Positions 15,961 to 25,301 of a DNA stretch of 64,000 bases are shown here, piece by piece. The number at the start of each line of letters is the position of its first letter. Position 1 is the first letter of the stretch. The stretch covers positions 1 to 64,000 of the forward strand of contig CACWZZ010000010.1 in assembly GCA_902765485.1 (NCBI GenBank). The letters run 5' to 3'. A program made the position numbers and the translations under genes. This stretch comes from an uncultured Bacteroidales bacterium. Its GTDB lineage: Bacteria; Bacteroidota; Bacteroidia; Bacteroidales; Paludibacteraceae. The notes under the pieces are model-generated. The model made no database searches. It was given only the letters and a program-made list of their open reading frames with translations, and was not told the origin of the DNA.

Positions 15961-18231
15961 ATGGATTTTTTGGATCAATTAAATCCGTCTCAACGTGAGG
16001 CGGTGACATATACCGAAGGTGCGTCGCTCATCGTAGCCGGAGCGGGATCGGGCAAGACGCGGGTACTGACCTACCGCATTGCGTACCTCTTGCAGCAGGG
16101 TGTTCCTGCGAGCCGTATTATGGCGTTGACGTTCACCAACAAAGCGGCGCGGGAGATGAAGGAGAGGATTATGAAGCTGTCAGCCTTCAGCTCTCAGCCT
16201 TCAGATTTCCGATATCTGGTAATGGGGACGTTTCACAGCGTGTGTACGCGCCTGCTACGCCCGCACGCGGAGGTATTAGGGTACACGCGCGATTTCACCA
16301 TCTACGACACCGCCGACAGCAAATCGCTCATCAAAGCGATCTGCAAGGAACGCGGTCTGGACGATAAGATATACAAACCCGGCGCGGTGCAAAGCCGTAT
16401 CTCGATGGCGAAGAACAGCGGTATCTCGCCCCGCGAATACGGTTCAAACCAACAGCTGCTGCGTGAGGACCGCGAGCAGAGGATGTATGAGTTCGCTATT
16501 ATCTATGAGCTCTACCAGGCGCGCCTGATAGCAGCCAACGCCATGGATTTCGACGACCTACTGATCAATATGATCCGCCTGATGGACGCCAGCGAAGAGG
16601 TGTGCAGACGCTATCAGGAACAGTTTAAATATATTCTGGTCGATGAGTACCAGGACACCAACTATATCCAATTTCTGCTGGTGAAGAAACTGGCGGAGCC
16701 GCAGAATAACATCTGCGTCGTGGGCGACGATGCGCAGAGCATCTATTCTTTCCGCGGCGCAGACATCCGTAACATCCTCAATTTCCAGCGAGTCTATCCC
16801 AATGCCCGCTTGTTCAAACTGGAGCGTAACTACCGCTCAACCCAGACGATCGTCAATGCGGCTAACTCATTGATTCATAAGAATTCACACCAGATCGAAA
16901 AGACCGTTTATTCGGAGAAAGAGACAGGTGATCCGCTGCACCTGCAAGCCTATATGGACGACCGCACGGAGGCTTTAGGTATCGCGACACGCATCCAGCG
17001 AATGCGGCACAAAGGGTATAACGCTTTCGCCGTTCTCTATCGCACGAACGCCCAAAGCCGCGTGATAGAAGGTGAGTTGCGCAAACTCAATATCCCTTAC
17101 CGCATCTACGGCGGCACTTCTTTCTACCAGCGCAAGGAGATCAAAGACGCCCTGGGGTACTTGCGTCTCTCGGTTAACAAAAGGGACAATGAGGCTCTGC
17201 TGCGTATCGTCGGATTTCCGGGCAGAGGGATCGGCGAGACCACGATGAAGAAAGTGTCCACCAACGCTATCGAGCACCACCGGTGCTATCTGGATGTGAT
17301 GCGTGAGCCGGATGACACAGGGCTGGACGTGAGTGCAGCTACCAAAAAGAAGTTGCAGGCTTTTGCGCTGATGATAGATCAGTTCAGCGATCAGAGCGAA
17401 GAGATGGATGCCTTCCGTTTTGCGGAGATGGTACTTCGCACATCGGGCGTGATGACCGCGCTGGCATTGGACCGCTCCACCGAAGGGATCGACCGCGCGC
17501 AGAACGTGCAGGAGTTGCTGAACGCCATTCATGAGTTTGTGGAGCAACGTCAGAACGAAGGGATCGACTATACGCCGATCACCGATTTCCTGAGCGAAGT
17601 AAGTCTGCTGACCGACCAAGATGAGAACTTAGCCGACACGACGGAACGGGTGACGCTAATGACCGTCCATGCGGCGAAAGGACTGGAGTTTCCTGTGGTG
17701 TTCATTGCCGGGATGGAAGAGAACCTCTTTCCTTCACAGTTCGCCGTCAAGCCCTCTGAGATCGAAGAAGAGCGGCGGCTGCTGTATGTGGCGATCACGC
17801 GTGCCATGGAGCAATGCTTCCTGTCCTATGCCCGCCAGCGATTTAGAAACGGCTCGTTCACGTTTGCATCGCCAAGCAGGTTTTTGAACGATATAGAGCG
17901 AAAGTATTTCGATGTAGAAAGACCGGCCTCCGGCCTGACAGAATATAGACCGGCTATGCCTGACAGAGTACAGACCTATAATCCGCCAGTGAATCAGTCT
18001 GTCAGCGAAAGCGGTCCGTCAGTGAAACGGTCTGTCAGCGTGAGCGGTCTAACAGCCGACGGCGGTCTATGGAAAGCGGGTGACCGCGTGGCGCACCGTG
18101 TGTTCGGCGAAGGAACGGTCGTGCGCGTCTATCGCGATGAAGTGACGGAGAACGACAAGATAGAGATCAACTTCGATACCCAAGGCACGAAAACACTTCT
18201 GCTGACCCACGCTAAGTTAGAGCGGGCTTAA
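15961..18231 (+). CDS. uvrD: UvrD/PcrA-type DNA helicase
   Basis: A 756-residue superfamily 1 DNA helicase acting in nucleotide excision and mismatch repair. The Walker A motif GAGSGKT is at residues 27-33. Walker B (VDEYQDTN), the QSIYSFRGAD motif and the C-terminal motifs (TVHAAKGLEFP and AITRAM) are all present. Two stretches look foreign to the family. Residues 72-83 (KLSAFSSQPSDF) and a longer C-terminal section (about 655-705, with NQSVSESG and KRSVSVSG) are built from reiterated words but keep the frame. The end overlaps the convergent chromate transporter gene by four bases. Confidence 0.95.
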   Translation: MDFLDQLNPSQREAVTYTEGASLIVAGAGSGKTRVLTYRIAYLLQQGVPASRIMALTFTNKAAREMKERIMKLSAFSSQPSDFRYLVMGTFHSVCTRLLRPHAEVLGYTRDFTIYDTADSKSLIKAICKERGLDDKIYKPGAVQSRISMAKNSGISPREYGSNQQLLREDREQRMYEFAIIYELYQARLIAANAMDFDDLLINMIRLMDASEEVCRRYQEQFKYILVDEYQDTNYIQFLLVKKLAEPQNNICVVGDDAQSIYSFRGADIRNILNFQRVYPNARLFKLERNYRSTQTIVNAANSLIHKNSHQIEKTVYSEKETGDPLHLQAYMDDRTEALGIATRIQRMRHKGYNAFAVLYRTNAQSRVIEGELRKLNIPYRIYGGTSFYQRKEIKDALGYLRLSVNKRDNEALLRIVGFPGRGIGETTMKKVSTNAIEHHRCYLDVMREPDDTGLDVSAATKKKLQAFALMIDQFSDQSEEMDAFRFAEMVLRTSGVMTALALDRSTEGIDRAQNVQELLNAIHEFVEQRQNEGIDYTPITDFLSEVSLLTDQDENLADTTERVTLMTVHAAKGLEFPVVFIAGMEENLFPSQFAVKPSEIEEERRLLYVAITRAMEQCFLSYARQRFRNGSFTFASPSRFLNDIERKYFDVERPASGLTEYRPAMPDRVQTYNPPVNQSVSESGPSVKRSVSVSGLTADGGLWKAGDRVAHRVFGEGTVVRVYRDEVTENDKIEINFDTQGTKTLLLTHAKLERA
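16174..16206 (+). repeat. In-frame reiterated-word element (TCAGC type) in uvrD
   Basis: AGCTGTCAGCCTTCAGC and TCTCAGCCTTCAG encode KLSAFSSQPS between helicase motifs I and Ia. This is the TCAGC word family also found at 41842, 42088, 46150, 48590 and 51435. Confidence 0.8.
17921..18070 (+). repeat. In-frame reiterated-word region in the uvrD C-terminus
   Basis: Degenerate copies of AGACCGGCTATGCCTGACAGA and of AGTCTGTCAGCG / CGGTCTGTCAGCG fill about 150 bp of coding sequence. The encoded segment is Ser/Val-rich and should be disordered. Confidence 0.6.
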
Positions 18232-18833
18232 CGGTAGATGAAATAGCCTGCTATGCCGGCGAGAACGATTAGCAAAATAGGGTGGGAAAGGAAAGAAAAG
18301 CCTACCCCAAGCCCCTCCCTAAAAGGAGGGGTTGTTTTATTAACAAGTGGTTTGGCTACCTCCGGCAGGACGGTGAAGAAAGCGACGAGTGCGAAAATGA
18401 TCCACGAAACGGAGTCAATGAAATTAGTGGGTTTGATGAGCAACAAGGCTGCTGACGCAATGAGTCCGAGGACTGTAAAACGCAACATTCGCAGCGTTTG
18501 GGTGAAATACGGATTGTCGTGAAATTTCTTATTCAGCCAGAAATAGGCTTTGCATATCGACAGCATAATAATGAGACTCGGCAGAATGATCGCCGAGGTA
18601 GCAAGCACACTTCCCCAGAAGCCCGCAGTGGTATAACCCACGTACGTGGCGCAGTTGATACCGATCGGACCGGGTGTGACCTGACTCACTGCTACGATGT
18701 CCACAAACTCCTGCTGGCTCATCCATCCGTAGCGCTCCACCTCCATCTGGATCAGCGACAAGATAGCCAAGCCTCCTCCGAAACCGAAGAGACCAATCTT
18801 GAAGAACGAGAGAAAGAGCTGCAAATAGATCAT
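18228..18833 (-). CDS. chrA: Chromate transporter half, second subunit
   Basis: A 201-residue inner membrane protein of the CHR family short-chain type (six helices). Such halves work in pairs to move chromate or a similar oxyanion. The N-terminal motif FFKIGLFGFGGGLAIL and the LSQVTPGPIGINCATYVGY-like segment (visible as VSQVTPGPIGINCATYVGY) are typical. Its start overlaps the stop of the partner gene by four bases. A GC palindrome element encodes residues about 167-177 (TTPPFREGLGVG), lengthening a loop. The true substrate may not be chromate. Confidence 0.85.
   Translation of the reverse strand: MIYLQLFLSFFKIGLFGFGGGLAILSLIQMEVERYGWMSQQEFVDIVAVSQVTPGPIGINCATYVGYTTAGFWGSVLATSAIILPSLIIMLSICKAYFWLNKKFHDNPYFTQTLRMLRFTVLGLIASAALLLIKPTNFIDSVSWIIFALVAFFTVLPEVAKPLVNKTTPPFREGLGVGFSFLSHPILLIVLAGIAGYFIYR
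18302..18333 (-). repeat. GC palindrome element, copy 3, inside the transporter
   Basis: On the minus strand: ACCCCTCCTTTTAGGGAGGG then GCTTGGGGTAGG. It is in frame, encoding TTPPFREGLGVG in a loop between membrane helices. Confidence 0.85.
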
Positions 18834-19369
18834 TTGCGCCTCCTTTCTGCTATATCAACCGCAACAAGCGTGCAGAAGACGGTTGCAAGAATAACCCAGA
18901 CGGGATTGACATGTCCAAGCCAAATGAGAAGGGCTACGGCAACGGGTATAAGCGCGGTAAGCCAGTTAATCTTGGCTGCCTTTGCCATTTTGAAGAGCGG
19001 TGCGGCGATGAGAGCTACCACAGCAGGGCGGATGCCTTTGAAAGCTGCTTCCACCGCCGGCAGTTCTTTCCATTCCTGAAAGACCATCGCGATTGCAAGA
19101 ATGATAAGGAACGAAGGCAGCACGGCGCCTAAAACAGCTCCGCAGACCCCTTTCCATCCACCAATTCTCCAGCCGATGAAGATAGCGGAATTGACAGCAA
19201 TAAGTCCCGGTGCAGCTTGCGCAAGCGCAATCATATTTAGGAACTCCTCTTCGTCAATCCATCCTTTGCGGTCCACTACCTCCCTTTGGATGAGGGGCAA
19301 CATGGCATACCCTCCACCCAAGGTGAAGGTGCCGATCTTGAGGTATGTCCAAAAGAGTTGAAAAAACAA
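18830..19369 (-). CDS. chrA: Chromate transporter half, first subunit
   Basis: A 179-residue partner of the gene at 18228, also a six-helix CHR-family half (FWTYLKIGTFTLGGGYAMLP, ALAQAAPGLIAVNSAIFIGW). The two genes overlap by four bases (ATGA), pointing to coupled synthesis of a heterodimer. No clean promoter is visible upstream. The 126 bp to the uridine kinase gene hold two copies of the word ATCTTAAAAATAGTAAACTTTTA (19371-19393 and 19477-19499). Confidence 0.85.
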   Translation of the reverse strand: MFFQLFWTYLKIGTFTLGGGYAMLPLIQREVVDRKGWIDEEEFLNMIALAQAAPGLIAVNSAIFIGWRIGGWKGVCGAVLGAVLPSFLIILAIAMVFQEWKELPAVEAAFKGIRPAVVALIAAPLFKMAKAAKINWLTALIPVAVALLIWLGHVNPVWVILATVFCTLVAVDIAERRRK

Positions 19370-19370
19370 A

Positions 19371-19499
19371 ATCTTAAAAATAGTAAACTTTTAGCGGCGA
19401 AAATAAGGGTTTTGTATAGCAATCAACCACGAAACAACCACGACAAAACCCCGATACGATCGCGAAAAGCCTTCAATCTTAAAAATAGTAAACTTTTAT
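19371..19499. repeat. Two direct copies of an AT-rich word flanking the chrA-udk gap
   Basis: AATCTTAAAAATAGTAAAC occurs at each end of this gap, followed by TTTTA in both copies. A looser relative (TTAATCTTAATAATAGTA) is at the right edge of the window near 63973. Confidence 0.7.
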
Positions 19500-20110
19500 T
19501 TGTCCGCTAATTGCTGCTTGACGAACTTGGCAAGCATGTTGATGGCAGCGTTGTTGTGTCCTCCTTGCGGGACGATGACATCTGCGAAACGCTTGCAAGG
19601 CTCGATGAACTGCTCGTGCATGGGTTTGAGGACGCGCTGGTATCGCTCGATGACCGCTTCTGCCGTCCGTCCGCGCTCCACTACGTCGCGTTTCATGACG
19701 CGAATCAGTCGGTCATCCGCATCGGCGTCCACGAAGATCTTAAGATCCATCTGTTCACGCATCTTGAACTCCCGCAACGCCATAATACCCTCGACAATGA
19801 TCACTTCTTTGGGTTCGATGTGAATGGTCTCCTTCTGGCGCGTGCACGTAATATAGGAATAAATAGGCTGCTCGATCGCCTGACCCTCTTTGAGCATCTT
19901 GATATGTTTGGCGAGCAACGGCCAGTCGAACGCATCGGGATGGTCAAAATTGATGTTCTGACGCTCCTCAACAGGCACATTGCTACTGTCCTTGTAGTAG
20001 GAGTCCTGAGGAATAACAACTACTTCGTTTTTAGGAAGACGCTCAATGAGCTTTTTGACTACCGTTGTTTTACCCGAGCCGGTGCCGCCCGCAATGCCGA
20101 TGATAAACAT
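19496..20110 (-). CDS. udk: Uridine kinase
   Basis: A 204-residue cytoplasmic kinase of pyrimidine salvage (uridine or cytidine to the monophosphate). P-loop GGTGSGKTTV at residues 8-17, followed by the DSYYKD motif and NFDHPDAFDW, both typical of Udk. The length is normal for the family. It is transcribed from its own promoter (20139-20170, minus strand), divergent from the lipoprotein gene at 20284. A second, TGS-fused uridine-kinase-like protein is encoded at 57174. Confidence 0.95.
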   Translation of the reverse strand: MFIIGIAGGTGSGKTTVVKKLIERLPKNEVVVIPQDSYYKDSSNVPVEERQNINFDHPDAFDWPLLAKHIKMLKEGQAIEQPIYSYITCTRQKETIHIEPKEVIIVEGIMALREFKMREQMDLKIFVDADADDRLIRVMKRDVVERGRTAEAVIERYQRVLKPMHEQFIEPCKRFADVIVPQGGHNNAAINMLAKFVKQQLADK

Positions 20111-20138
20111 AATGTCATTTATGATTCATTTCGGGGTG

Positions 20139-20170
20139 CAAAGATACAATAAATTCGCGATATATGCAAA
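20139..20170 (-). promoter_or_regulatory. Promoter of udk
   Basis: Read on the minus strand: TTTG followed by CATAT, 20 bp, then TATCTTTG (20139-20146). Confidence 0.8.
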
Positions 20171-20206
20171 TTTTTTGCGATATAATTATTTTTTTTTACT
20201 AAAAAT

Positions 20207-20238
20207 CTTGCGTATTCGAAATATTTATAGTAAATTTG
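20207..20238 (+). promoter_or_regulatory. Promoter of the OmpA/TPR lipoprotein gene
   Basis: CTTG at 20207-20210 followed by CGTAT, and TAAATTTG at 20231-20238. Divergent from the udk promoter. Confidence 0.8.
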
Positions 20239-20283
20239 CAGCGGAATTTGAAAATCACCATAAATTAACAAATTTATACGCAT

Positions 20284-21969
20284 ATGAAAAAAAGTTTATT
20301 TCTTAGCCTCATTGCTGCTGCAGTAGTGTTGGCATCTTGCAACAAGACGTTGCCGAAACCCGAAGAGATCACTGTAAACCCGAGCCCGCTGGAGAAAGTG
20401 GGAGGTAAGGTAAATGCAGACATCACCGGTACTTTCCCTGAGAAGAAATTTGCCCGCAAAGGTGTATTGAAAGTGACTCCGGTCCTGAAATTTGACGGAC
20501 AAGAGGTACTTGGCGAGACCGTTACTTATGTTGGCGAGAAGGCAAAAGAGAACGGTAAGACCGTTAATTACAAGAACGGCGGTACTTACAAACAGAGCTG
20601 CTCTTTCGATTATGTTCCCGCTATGCGCAAATCGGAGCTCTATCTGCGCTTCGAGGCAAAAGTTGGAAAGAAAGTGATTGAGATTCCTGACGTGAAGATC
20701 GCAGACGGTGTGATCGCAACTTCCGAGCTTGCAGAGGCAAAGGACAACAAGACCGCCAGCACGCCGGATAAGTTCCAACGCGTGATCCAAGAGCTGACCG
20801 AGGCAGACATCAAGTTCCTCATCCAATCTTCGGAACTCCGTTCGGCAGAGACCAAGAGCGAGGGAGTGAAGAACCTGCAGGCTGCAATCAAGGACGCAAA
20901 GGACGCAGAGCGCAAAGAGATCAGCAAGATCGAGGTTTCCGGATATGCTTCTCCTGATGGCGCACAGGCACTGAACGAGAACCTGGCAAAGAACCGTCAG
21001 AAAGCTGCGGCTAACTTCCTGAAGAAAGACCTGAAGAAAAACAAAGTGAACACGGCTGTTGAGTCGAATATTACTGCAGAGGATTGGGAAGGCTTCCAGA
21101 AAGCAATGGAGAACAGCAATATGCAAGACAAAGACCTCGTTCTGCGCGTGCTGTCGATGTATAGCGATCCTGAGGAGCGCGAGGCACAGATCAAGAACCT
21201 CAGTTCAGTCTATGGAACGATCGCCGAGGAGATTCTGCCGGCTCTCCGTCGCAGCCGTCTGATCCTGACGACCGACCTGATCGGTAAGAGCGATGACGAG
21301 ATCCGCGAGATCGCAAAGAATGATCCTTCGCAGCTGAGCGTTGAGGAGCTCCTCTATGCCGCTACGCTGACCAATGACAAAGCAGAGAAACTGAGACTGT
21401 ACAAACAAGCTGCTGACCAATACAATGACTACCGCGCATGGAACAGCATGGGTCAGATCTACTTCAACGATGGTGAGGTAGCTGAGGCTCGTCGCTGCTA
21501 CGCAAAAGCATTGGAGATCCAACCGAATGATCCGGACGTGAACTACAACGCAGGTATCGCAGCTATGGCCGACGGCGATCTGAACAAAGCAGAAGAGTAT
21601 CTGGGCAAAGCAGCCGGCACCAAAGCTAACTTGAGCGCAGCTATGGGAACCCTCTATACGCAGAAGGGTGACTACAACGCAGCAAAGAAAGCTTACGGCG
21701 AGAACGCAACCAACAACGCTGCTGTTCAGCAGATCCTGAGCGAGGACTACGCAGGTGCTGCCAAGACTCTGGCTAACGTGAAAGAGCCGAACGCTACTAC
21801 CGCTTATCTGAAAGCCGTTGTGGGCGCTCGTACCAACGATAAGGACGCTGTTTATACCAACCTGAAATCGGCAGTCGCACAGGATGCGAAACTGAAAACC
21901 CGCGCAGCTCAGGATATCGAGTTCGCTAAGTTTGCAGAGGAAGCTGATTTCCAGGCAATCGTTAAATAA
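20284..21969 (+). CDS. Lipoprotein with OmpA-like and TPR domains
   Basis: A 561-residue envelope lipoprotein (MKKSLFLSLIAAAVVLASC, Cys19). Beta-rich N-terminal region to about 140; an OmpA-family-like section around 205-260 (VSGYASPDG ... LAKNRQKAA), which in relatives binds peptidoglycan; and TPR repeats from about 375 to 500. It is probably a periplasm-facing scaffold anchoring the outer membrane to the wall. It is strongly charged and Lys/Ala-rich. The stop overlaps the start of the next gene by one base, so the small membrane protein is translated with it. Confidence 0.8.
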   Translation: MKKSLFLSLIAAAVVLASCNKTLPKPEEITVNPSPLEKVGGKVNADITGTFPEKKFARKGVLKVTPVLKFDGQEVLGETVTYVGEKAKENGKTVNYKNGGTYKQSCSFDYVPAMRKSELYLRFEAKVGKKVIEIPDVKIADGVIATSELAEAKDNKTASTPDKFQRVIQELTEADIKFLIQSSELRSAETKSEGVKNLQAAIKDAKDAERKEISKIEVSGYASPDGAQALNENLAKNRQKAAANFLKKDLKKNKVNTAVESNITAEDWEGFQKAMENSNMQDKDLVLRVLSMYSDPEEREAQIKNLSSVYGTIAEEILPALRRSRLILTTDLIGKSDDEIREIAKNDPSQLSVEELLYAATLTNDKAEKLRLYKQAADQYNDYRAWNSMGQIYFNDGEVAEARRCYAKALEIQPNDPDVNYNAGIAAMADGDLNKAEEYLGKAAGTKANLSAAMGTLYTQKGDYNAAKKAYGENATNNAAVQQILSEDYAGAAKTLANVKEPNATTAYLKAVVGARTNDKDAVYTNLKSAVAQDAKLKTRAAQDIEFAKFAEEADFQAIVK

Positions 21970-22205
21970 TGTCGGTATTATTTCCGAAAACAAATAAACC
22001 CCGTGAGTGGGACTATCGCCCCATTTACTATGACAAGGATAAGGAGGCGCGCAAGGACAGAAGACTTGCGCGTCTTCATCACGGGGCGTTCCGTGAGGAG
22101 CATGAGAAGAACATGACCGAACTGCGCAAGAAAAAAGAATCCAAACTGTTGTTCTGGCTGGTGCTGTTGGGTCTGCTCATCTTCGGCTTTTACGTGATAC
22201 TCTGA
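21969..22205 (+). CDS. Small single-helix membrane protein
   Basis: 78 residues with a highly charged cytoplasmic N-terminal two thirds (many Arg, Lys, Asp) and one C-terminal membrane helix (LLFWLVLLGLLIFGFYVIL). The TAATG overlap with the preceding stop and the two-base gap to mutL show that it sits in one operon with both. I recall this kind of protein before mutL in other Bacteroidales, but know no function. Confidence 0.8.
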   Translation: MSVLFPKTNKPREWDYRPIYYDKDKEARKDRRLARLHHGAFREEHEKNMTELRKKKESKLLFWLVLLGLLIFGFYVIL

Positions 22206-22207
22206 TT

Positions 22208-24031
22208 ATGGATATCATTCATCTGTTACCGGACAGCGTAGCGAACCAGATTGCGGCAGGGGAGGTGATCCAACGCCCTGCGTCGTGTCTGAAAGAGCTG
22301 GTGGAGAACAGTCTGGACGCGGGGGCAACCCGTGTCCAGGTGATCGTTCGTGACGCCGGACGGACGCTGCTGCAGGTGATTGATAATGGTATCGGCATGA
22401 GTGAGATGGACGCCCGTTTGGCGTTCGAGCGTCATGCGACGAGTAAGATACGCGAAGCGCAGGACCTGTTCTCGCTCCGCACGATGGGTTTCCGCGGCGA
22501 AGCCTTGGCTTCTATCTGCGCGGTGGCACAAGTGGAGATGACCACCCGCCGCGCCGAAGACGAAACCGGAACGCTGATCGAGATACACGGTTCGGACGTG
22601 GTGCGCCAGGAAGTGTGTGCCTGCCCCGTAGGAACGAACATCAAGGTCAGTAACCTGTTCTTTAATGTGCCCGTGCGGCGTAAGTTCCTCAAGACCGACC
22701 AGACGGAGTTGCGAAACCTCCTGACGGAGTTCTACCATATCGTGCTGGTCTATCCCAAGGTGGCTTTCACCTTTGTGCATAACGACGAGATCCTGCTTGA
22801 ACTACCTGCAGGCACAGAGAAACAGCGTATCGAGGCGGTGTTCGGCAACCCCAAGCGCAATGTCTATACCTCGGCTTTCGTAGATGTCAGTACGGAGACG
22901 GAGATGGTCTCTATCCATGGTTTCGTTGTGAAGCCGGAGAGCGCTACGCGCAAGGCGGAGCAGTATTTCTTCGTCAACGGCAGGTATATGCGCCATCCGT
23001 ATTTTCTGAAAGCGGTGCAGACAGCCTATTCGGGCATGCTGGCGAGTGACTACCAGCCCTCTTTCTTCCTCTATTTTGAGATCGCGCCGGAGGCGATAGA
23101 TGTCAATATCCATCCGACCAAGACGGAGATCAAGTTTGCCGACGAGCAAGCGATCTTCCAGATCCTGATGGCGTCTGTACGCGAAGCGTTGGGCAAGTTT
23201 ACTTTGGCTCCGCAGATCGATTTTGACACCAACGGCAGCATCGATATACCGCAACCGCCGACGGGTGAGGTAACTGCACCGCGAGTGACGGTCGATCCGA
23301 CCTATAACCCTTTCCACACGCGTGGAGCGATCTATCCCGAGCGCGCGCCGCGGAACTGGGAGAGTCTCTATGAGGGACTTCCTACTTCCCGCAATACCGG
23401 AACACCTGAATACCGCGATGCCGTCATGCCGGATTTGTCGGAGAAAGAACTGCTCCGCCCGGAGGACGTGGAGAGTTGTCCGCTATGGCAGTACGGCAAT
23501 AAGTATATCTTGGTGCCGAGTGCAAACGGACTGATGTTGATCAACCAGCATCGGGCGCACGCAGCGGTGCTATATGCCCGTTATGTGGACCAGCTGGTTC
23601 ATTCGCAGGGCGCGATGCAGCAGCTCCTCTTCCCGGAGGTGCTCTCTCTCTCGCCGGATGATATGGTGTTGCTGACCCAGATCGCTCCGGACCTGCGGGC
23701 AATAGGGTTTGACTTGGAGCAACTGAGCCCGGATAGCTATTCGGTGCAAGGTGTGCCTTCCCAACTGGTCAACCAATCTCCTTTGCCGGTACTACAACAT
23801 ATATTAGAGCAGGTGCGCGAGCGCGGCGCGGACACGCAACGCGAGTGGCGCGAGCAGATCGCCCTGAGTCTGGCGGAGCAGAGCGCGATCCCTTACGGCA
23901 AACCCCTAACGGAAGAGGAGATGCGCGATATAGTGTCTAAACTGGTAGGTCTGCCCCAATACCGCCGGACAGCGGACGGCAAAGTCATCGTGTCATTGCT
24001 TACCGATGAAGAAATCAACAAACGATTTTAG
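22208..24031 (+). CDS. mutL: DNA mismatch repair protein MutL
   Basis: A 607-residue mismatch-repair mediator coupling MutS recognition to strand removal. The N-terminal GHKL ATPase motifs are complete: ELVENSLDAGA, DNGIGM, ATSKI and GFRGEAL. The C-terminal dimerisation domain runs from about 420. The endonuclease motif DQHAxxER found in many MutL proteins appears here as NQHRAHAAVLYARY, so nicking activity is uncertain. It is three bases before the next gene, a lipoprotein phosphoesterase. Confidence 0.95.
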   Translation: MDIIHLLPDSVANQIAAGEVIQRPASCLKELVENSLDAGATRVQVIVRDAGRTLLQVIDNGIGMSEMDARLAFERHATSKIREAQDLFSLRTMGFRGEALASICAVAQVEMTTRRAEDETGTLIEIHGSDVVRQEVCACPVGTNIKVSNLFFNVPVRRKFLKTDQTELRNLLTEFYHIVLVYPKVAFTFVHNDEILLELPAGTEKQRIEAVFGNPKRNVYTSAFVDVSTETEMVSIHGFVVKPESATRKAEQYFFVNGRYMRHPYFLKAVQTAYSGMLASDYQPSFFLYFEIAPEAIDVNIHPTKTEIKFADEQAIFQILMASVREALGKFTLAPQIDFDTNGSIDIPQPPTGEVTAPRVTVDPTYNPFHTRGAIYPERAPRNWESLYEGLPTSRNTGTPEYRDAVMPDLSEKELLRPEDVESCPLWQYGNKYILVPSANGLMLINQHRAHAAVLYARYVDQLVHSQGAMQQLLFPEVLSLSPDDMVLLTQIAPDLRAIGFDLEQLSPDSYSVQGVPSQLVNQSPLPVLQHILEQVRERGADTQREWREQIALSLAEQSAIPYGKPLTEEEMRDIVSKLVGLPQYRRTADGKVIVSLLTDEEINKRF

Positions 24032-24034
24032 GAT

Positions 24035-24862
24035 ATGAAAAATATTCATTATTTTTTACTCATTATTCTTTGCCTCACGGCGTGTACTCCGCAGAAGGCG
24101 CATCTGACGATCCTGCATACGAATGACACCCATTCGCAGGTGGAGCCTAAGGACAATAACCAAGGCGGCTATGCCCGTCGTATGGGTTTGATCCGGCAAG
24201 AGCGGGAGAAAGATCCGAACTCGCTGCTGGTCGATGCCGGCGATTTCAGCCAAGGAACGCCGTATTTCAATCTCTATCGCGGTCGCGTAGAGATAGACGC
24301 CATGAACTATATCGGCTATGACGCGGCTACTCTCGGAAATCATGAGTTTGACAATGGGCTGGATTCCCTTGCTATGATGCTCAAACTGGCGCAGTTCCCG
24401 ATCGTGTGCGCCAACTATGATTTTACCGGTACGCCGGTGGAAGGGCTGGTGAAACCTTTTACGATTGTAGAAAAAGGAAATGTCAAAGTGGGTATTTTCG
24501 GTCTGGGTTGCCAGCCGAAAGGCATGATCTCGGACCGGAATTTCCTGCCGGCTCAATATCTGGAGCCTTATCCCGTAGCCCAAGCGATGGCGGACACCTT
24601 GCGTGCACAAGGATGCGACGTCGTGGTATGTCTCAGCCACATGGGCACAATGGGCAAATCGAAATCCGATGTTTGCGATTCGGTGATGGTCACCCGGACG
24701 AAAGGAATAGATGTGGTTATTGGCGGTCACACGCATAAATTCTATGATAATCTTCGCGTAGCGAATTTGGACGGAGATAGCATTCCGCTGTGCCAAATGG
24801 GCAAGAGTGGGGTCTATTTAGGCAAGATTGTGATAGATTTAGGTGACAAAAAAGAAAAATAA
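24035..24862 (+). CDS. 5'-nucleotidase N-domain (metallophosphoesterase) lipoprotein
   Basis: A 275-residue exported metallophosphoesterase with the dimetal motifs of UshA-type 5'-nucleotidases: LHTNDTHSQVEP, VDAGDFSQG, LGNHEFDNG and GGHTH. The signal ends LTACT (lipoprotein). It stops after the catalytic domain; the substrate-binding C-terminal domain is missing here but exists as a separate lipoprotein gene at 40582. The two probably act together in nucleotide dephosphorylation outside the cytoplasm. It is followed by the acpP promoter. Confidence 0.9.
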   Translation: MKNIHYFLLIILCLTACTPQKAHLTILHTNDTHSQVEPKDNNQGGYARRMGLIRQEREKDPNSLLVDAGDFSQGTPYFNLYRGRVEIDAMNYIGYDAATLGNHEFDNGLDSLAMMLKLAQFPIVCANYDFTGTPVEGLVKPFTIVEKGNVKVGIFGLGCQPKGMISDRNFLPAQYLEPYPVAQAMADTLRAQGCDVVVCLSHMGTMGKSKSDVCDSVMVTRTKGIDVVIGGHTHKFYDNLRVANLDGDSIPLCQMGKSGVYLGKIVIDLGDKKEK

Positions 24863-24872
24863 CGCAAAAAAA

Positions 24873-24904
24873 TTTGTGTATTCCAAAAAAAAGCAGTAAT
24901 TTTG
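24873..24904 (+). promoter_or_regulatory. Promoter of acpP
   Basis: TTTG at 24873-24876 followed by TGTAT, and TAATTTTG at 24897-24904, 20 bp apart, with an A-tract in the spacer. Confidence 0.85.
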
Positions 24905-24983
24905 CGCCGACTTTGCGAAAAATGCAAAAATAAAAGTGTACGAAAATTAAGAAAAACATATATTAACTAAAAGAATTAGTATT

Positions 24984-25223
24984 ATGGCAGAAGTTGAAGC
25001 AAAAGTAAAAGCAATCATTGCTGATAAACTTGGTGTAGAAGAGTCTCAGGTTACCAAAGAGGCTAATTTTCAAACTGATTTGGGTGCAGATTCCCTGGAC
25101 ACCGTGGAAATGATCATGGAGTTCGAGAAAGAGTTCGGAATTGAGATTCCGGATGAGGATACCCAGAAGATCAGCACCGTAGGCGACGCAATCGCTTATG
25201 TGGAGGGCAAATTAGCAAAGTAA
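24984..25223 (+). CDS. acpP: Acyl carrier protein
   Basis: 79 residues, acidic and helical, with the phosphopantetheine attachment Ser37 in [10 protein letters not shown]. It carries growing acyl chains in fatty acid synthesis. It is followed by fabF in the usual order, but a hairpin in between (25245-25271) may reduce read-through and so keep ACP more abundant than FabF. Confidence 0.97.
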   Translation: MAEVEAKVKAIIADKLGVEESQVTKEANFQTDLGADSLDTVEMIMEFEKEFGIEIPDEDTQKISTVGDAIAYVEGKLAK

Positions 25224-25244
25224 TTCTCTTTACACATCAGTCTG

Positions 25245-25271
25245 CGAGTTTACGGGAGTACTGTAAACTCG
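25245..25271 (+). terminator. Hairpin between acpP and fabF
   Basis: CGAGTTTAC and GTAAACTCG form a perfect 9-bp stem, followed by TATACTTTTTATT. It is probably a partial terminator or an mRNA 3'-end stabiliser. Confidence 0.6.
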
Positions 25272-25301
25272 TATACTTTTTATTAGCAGGTTTATATTTT
25301 T

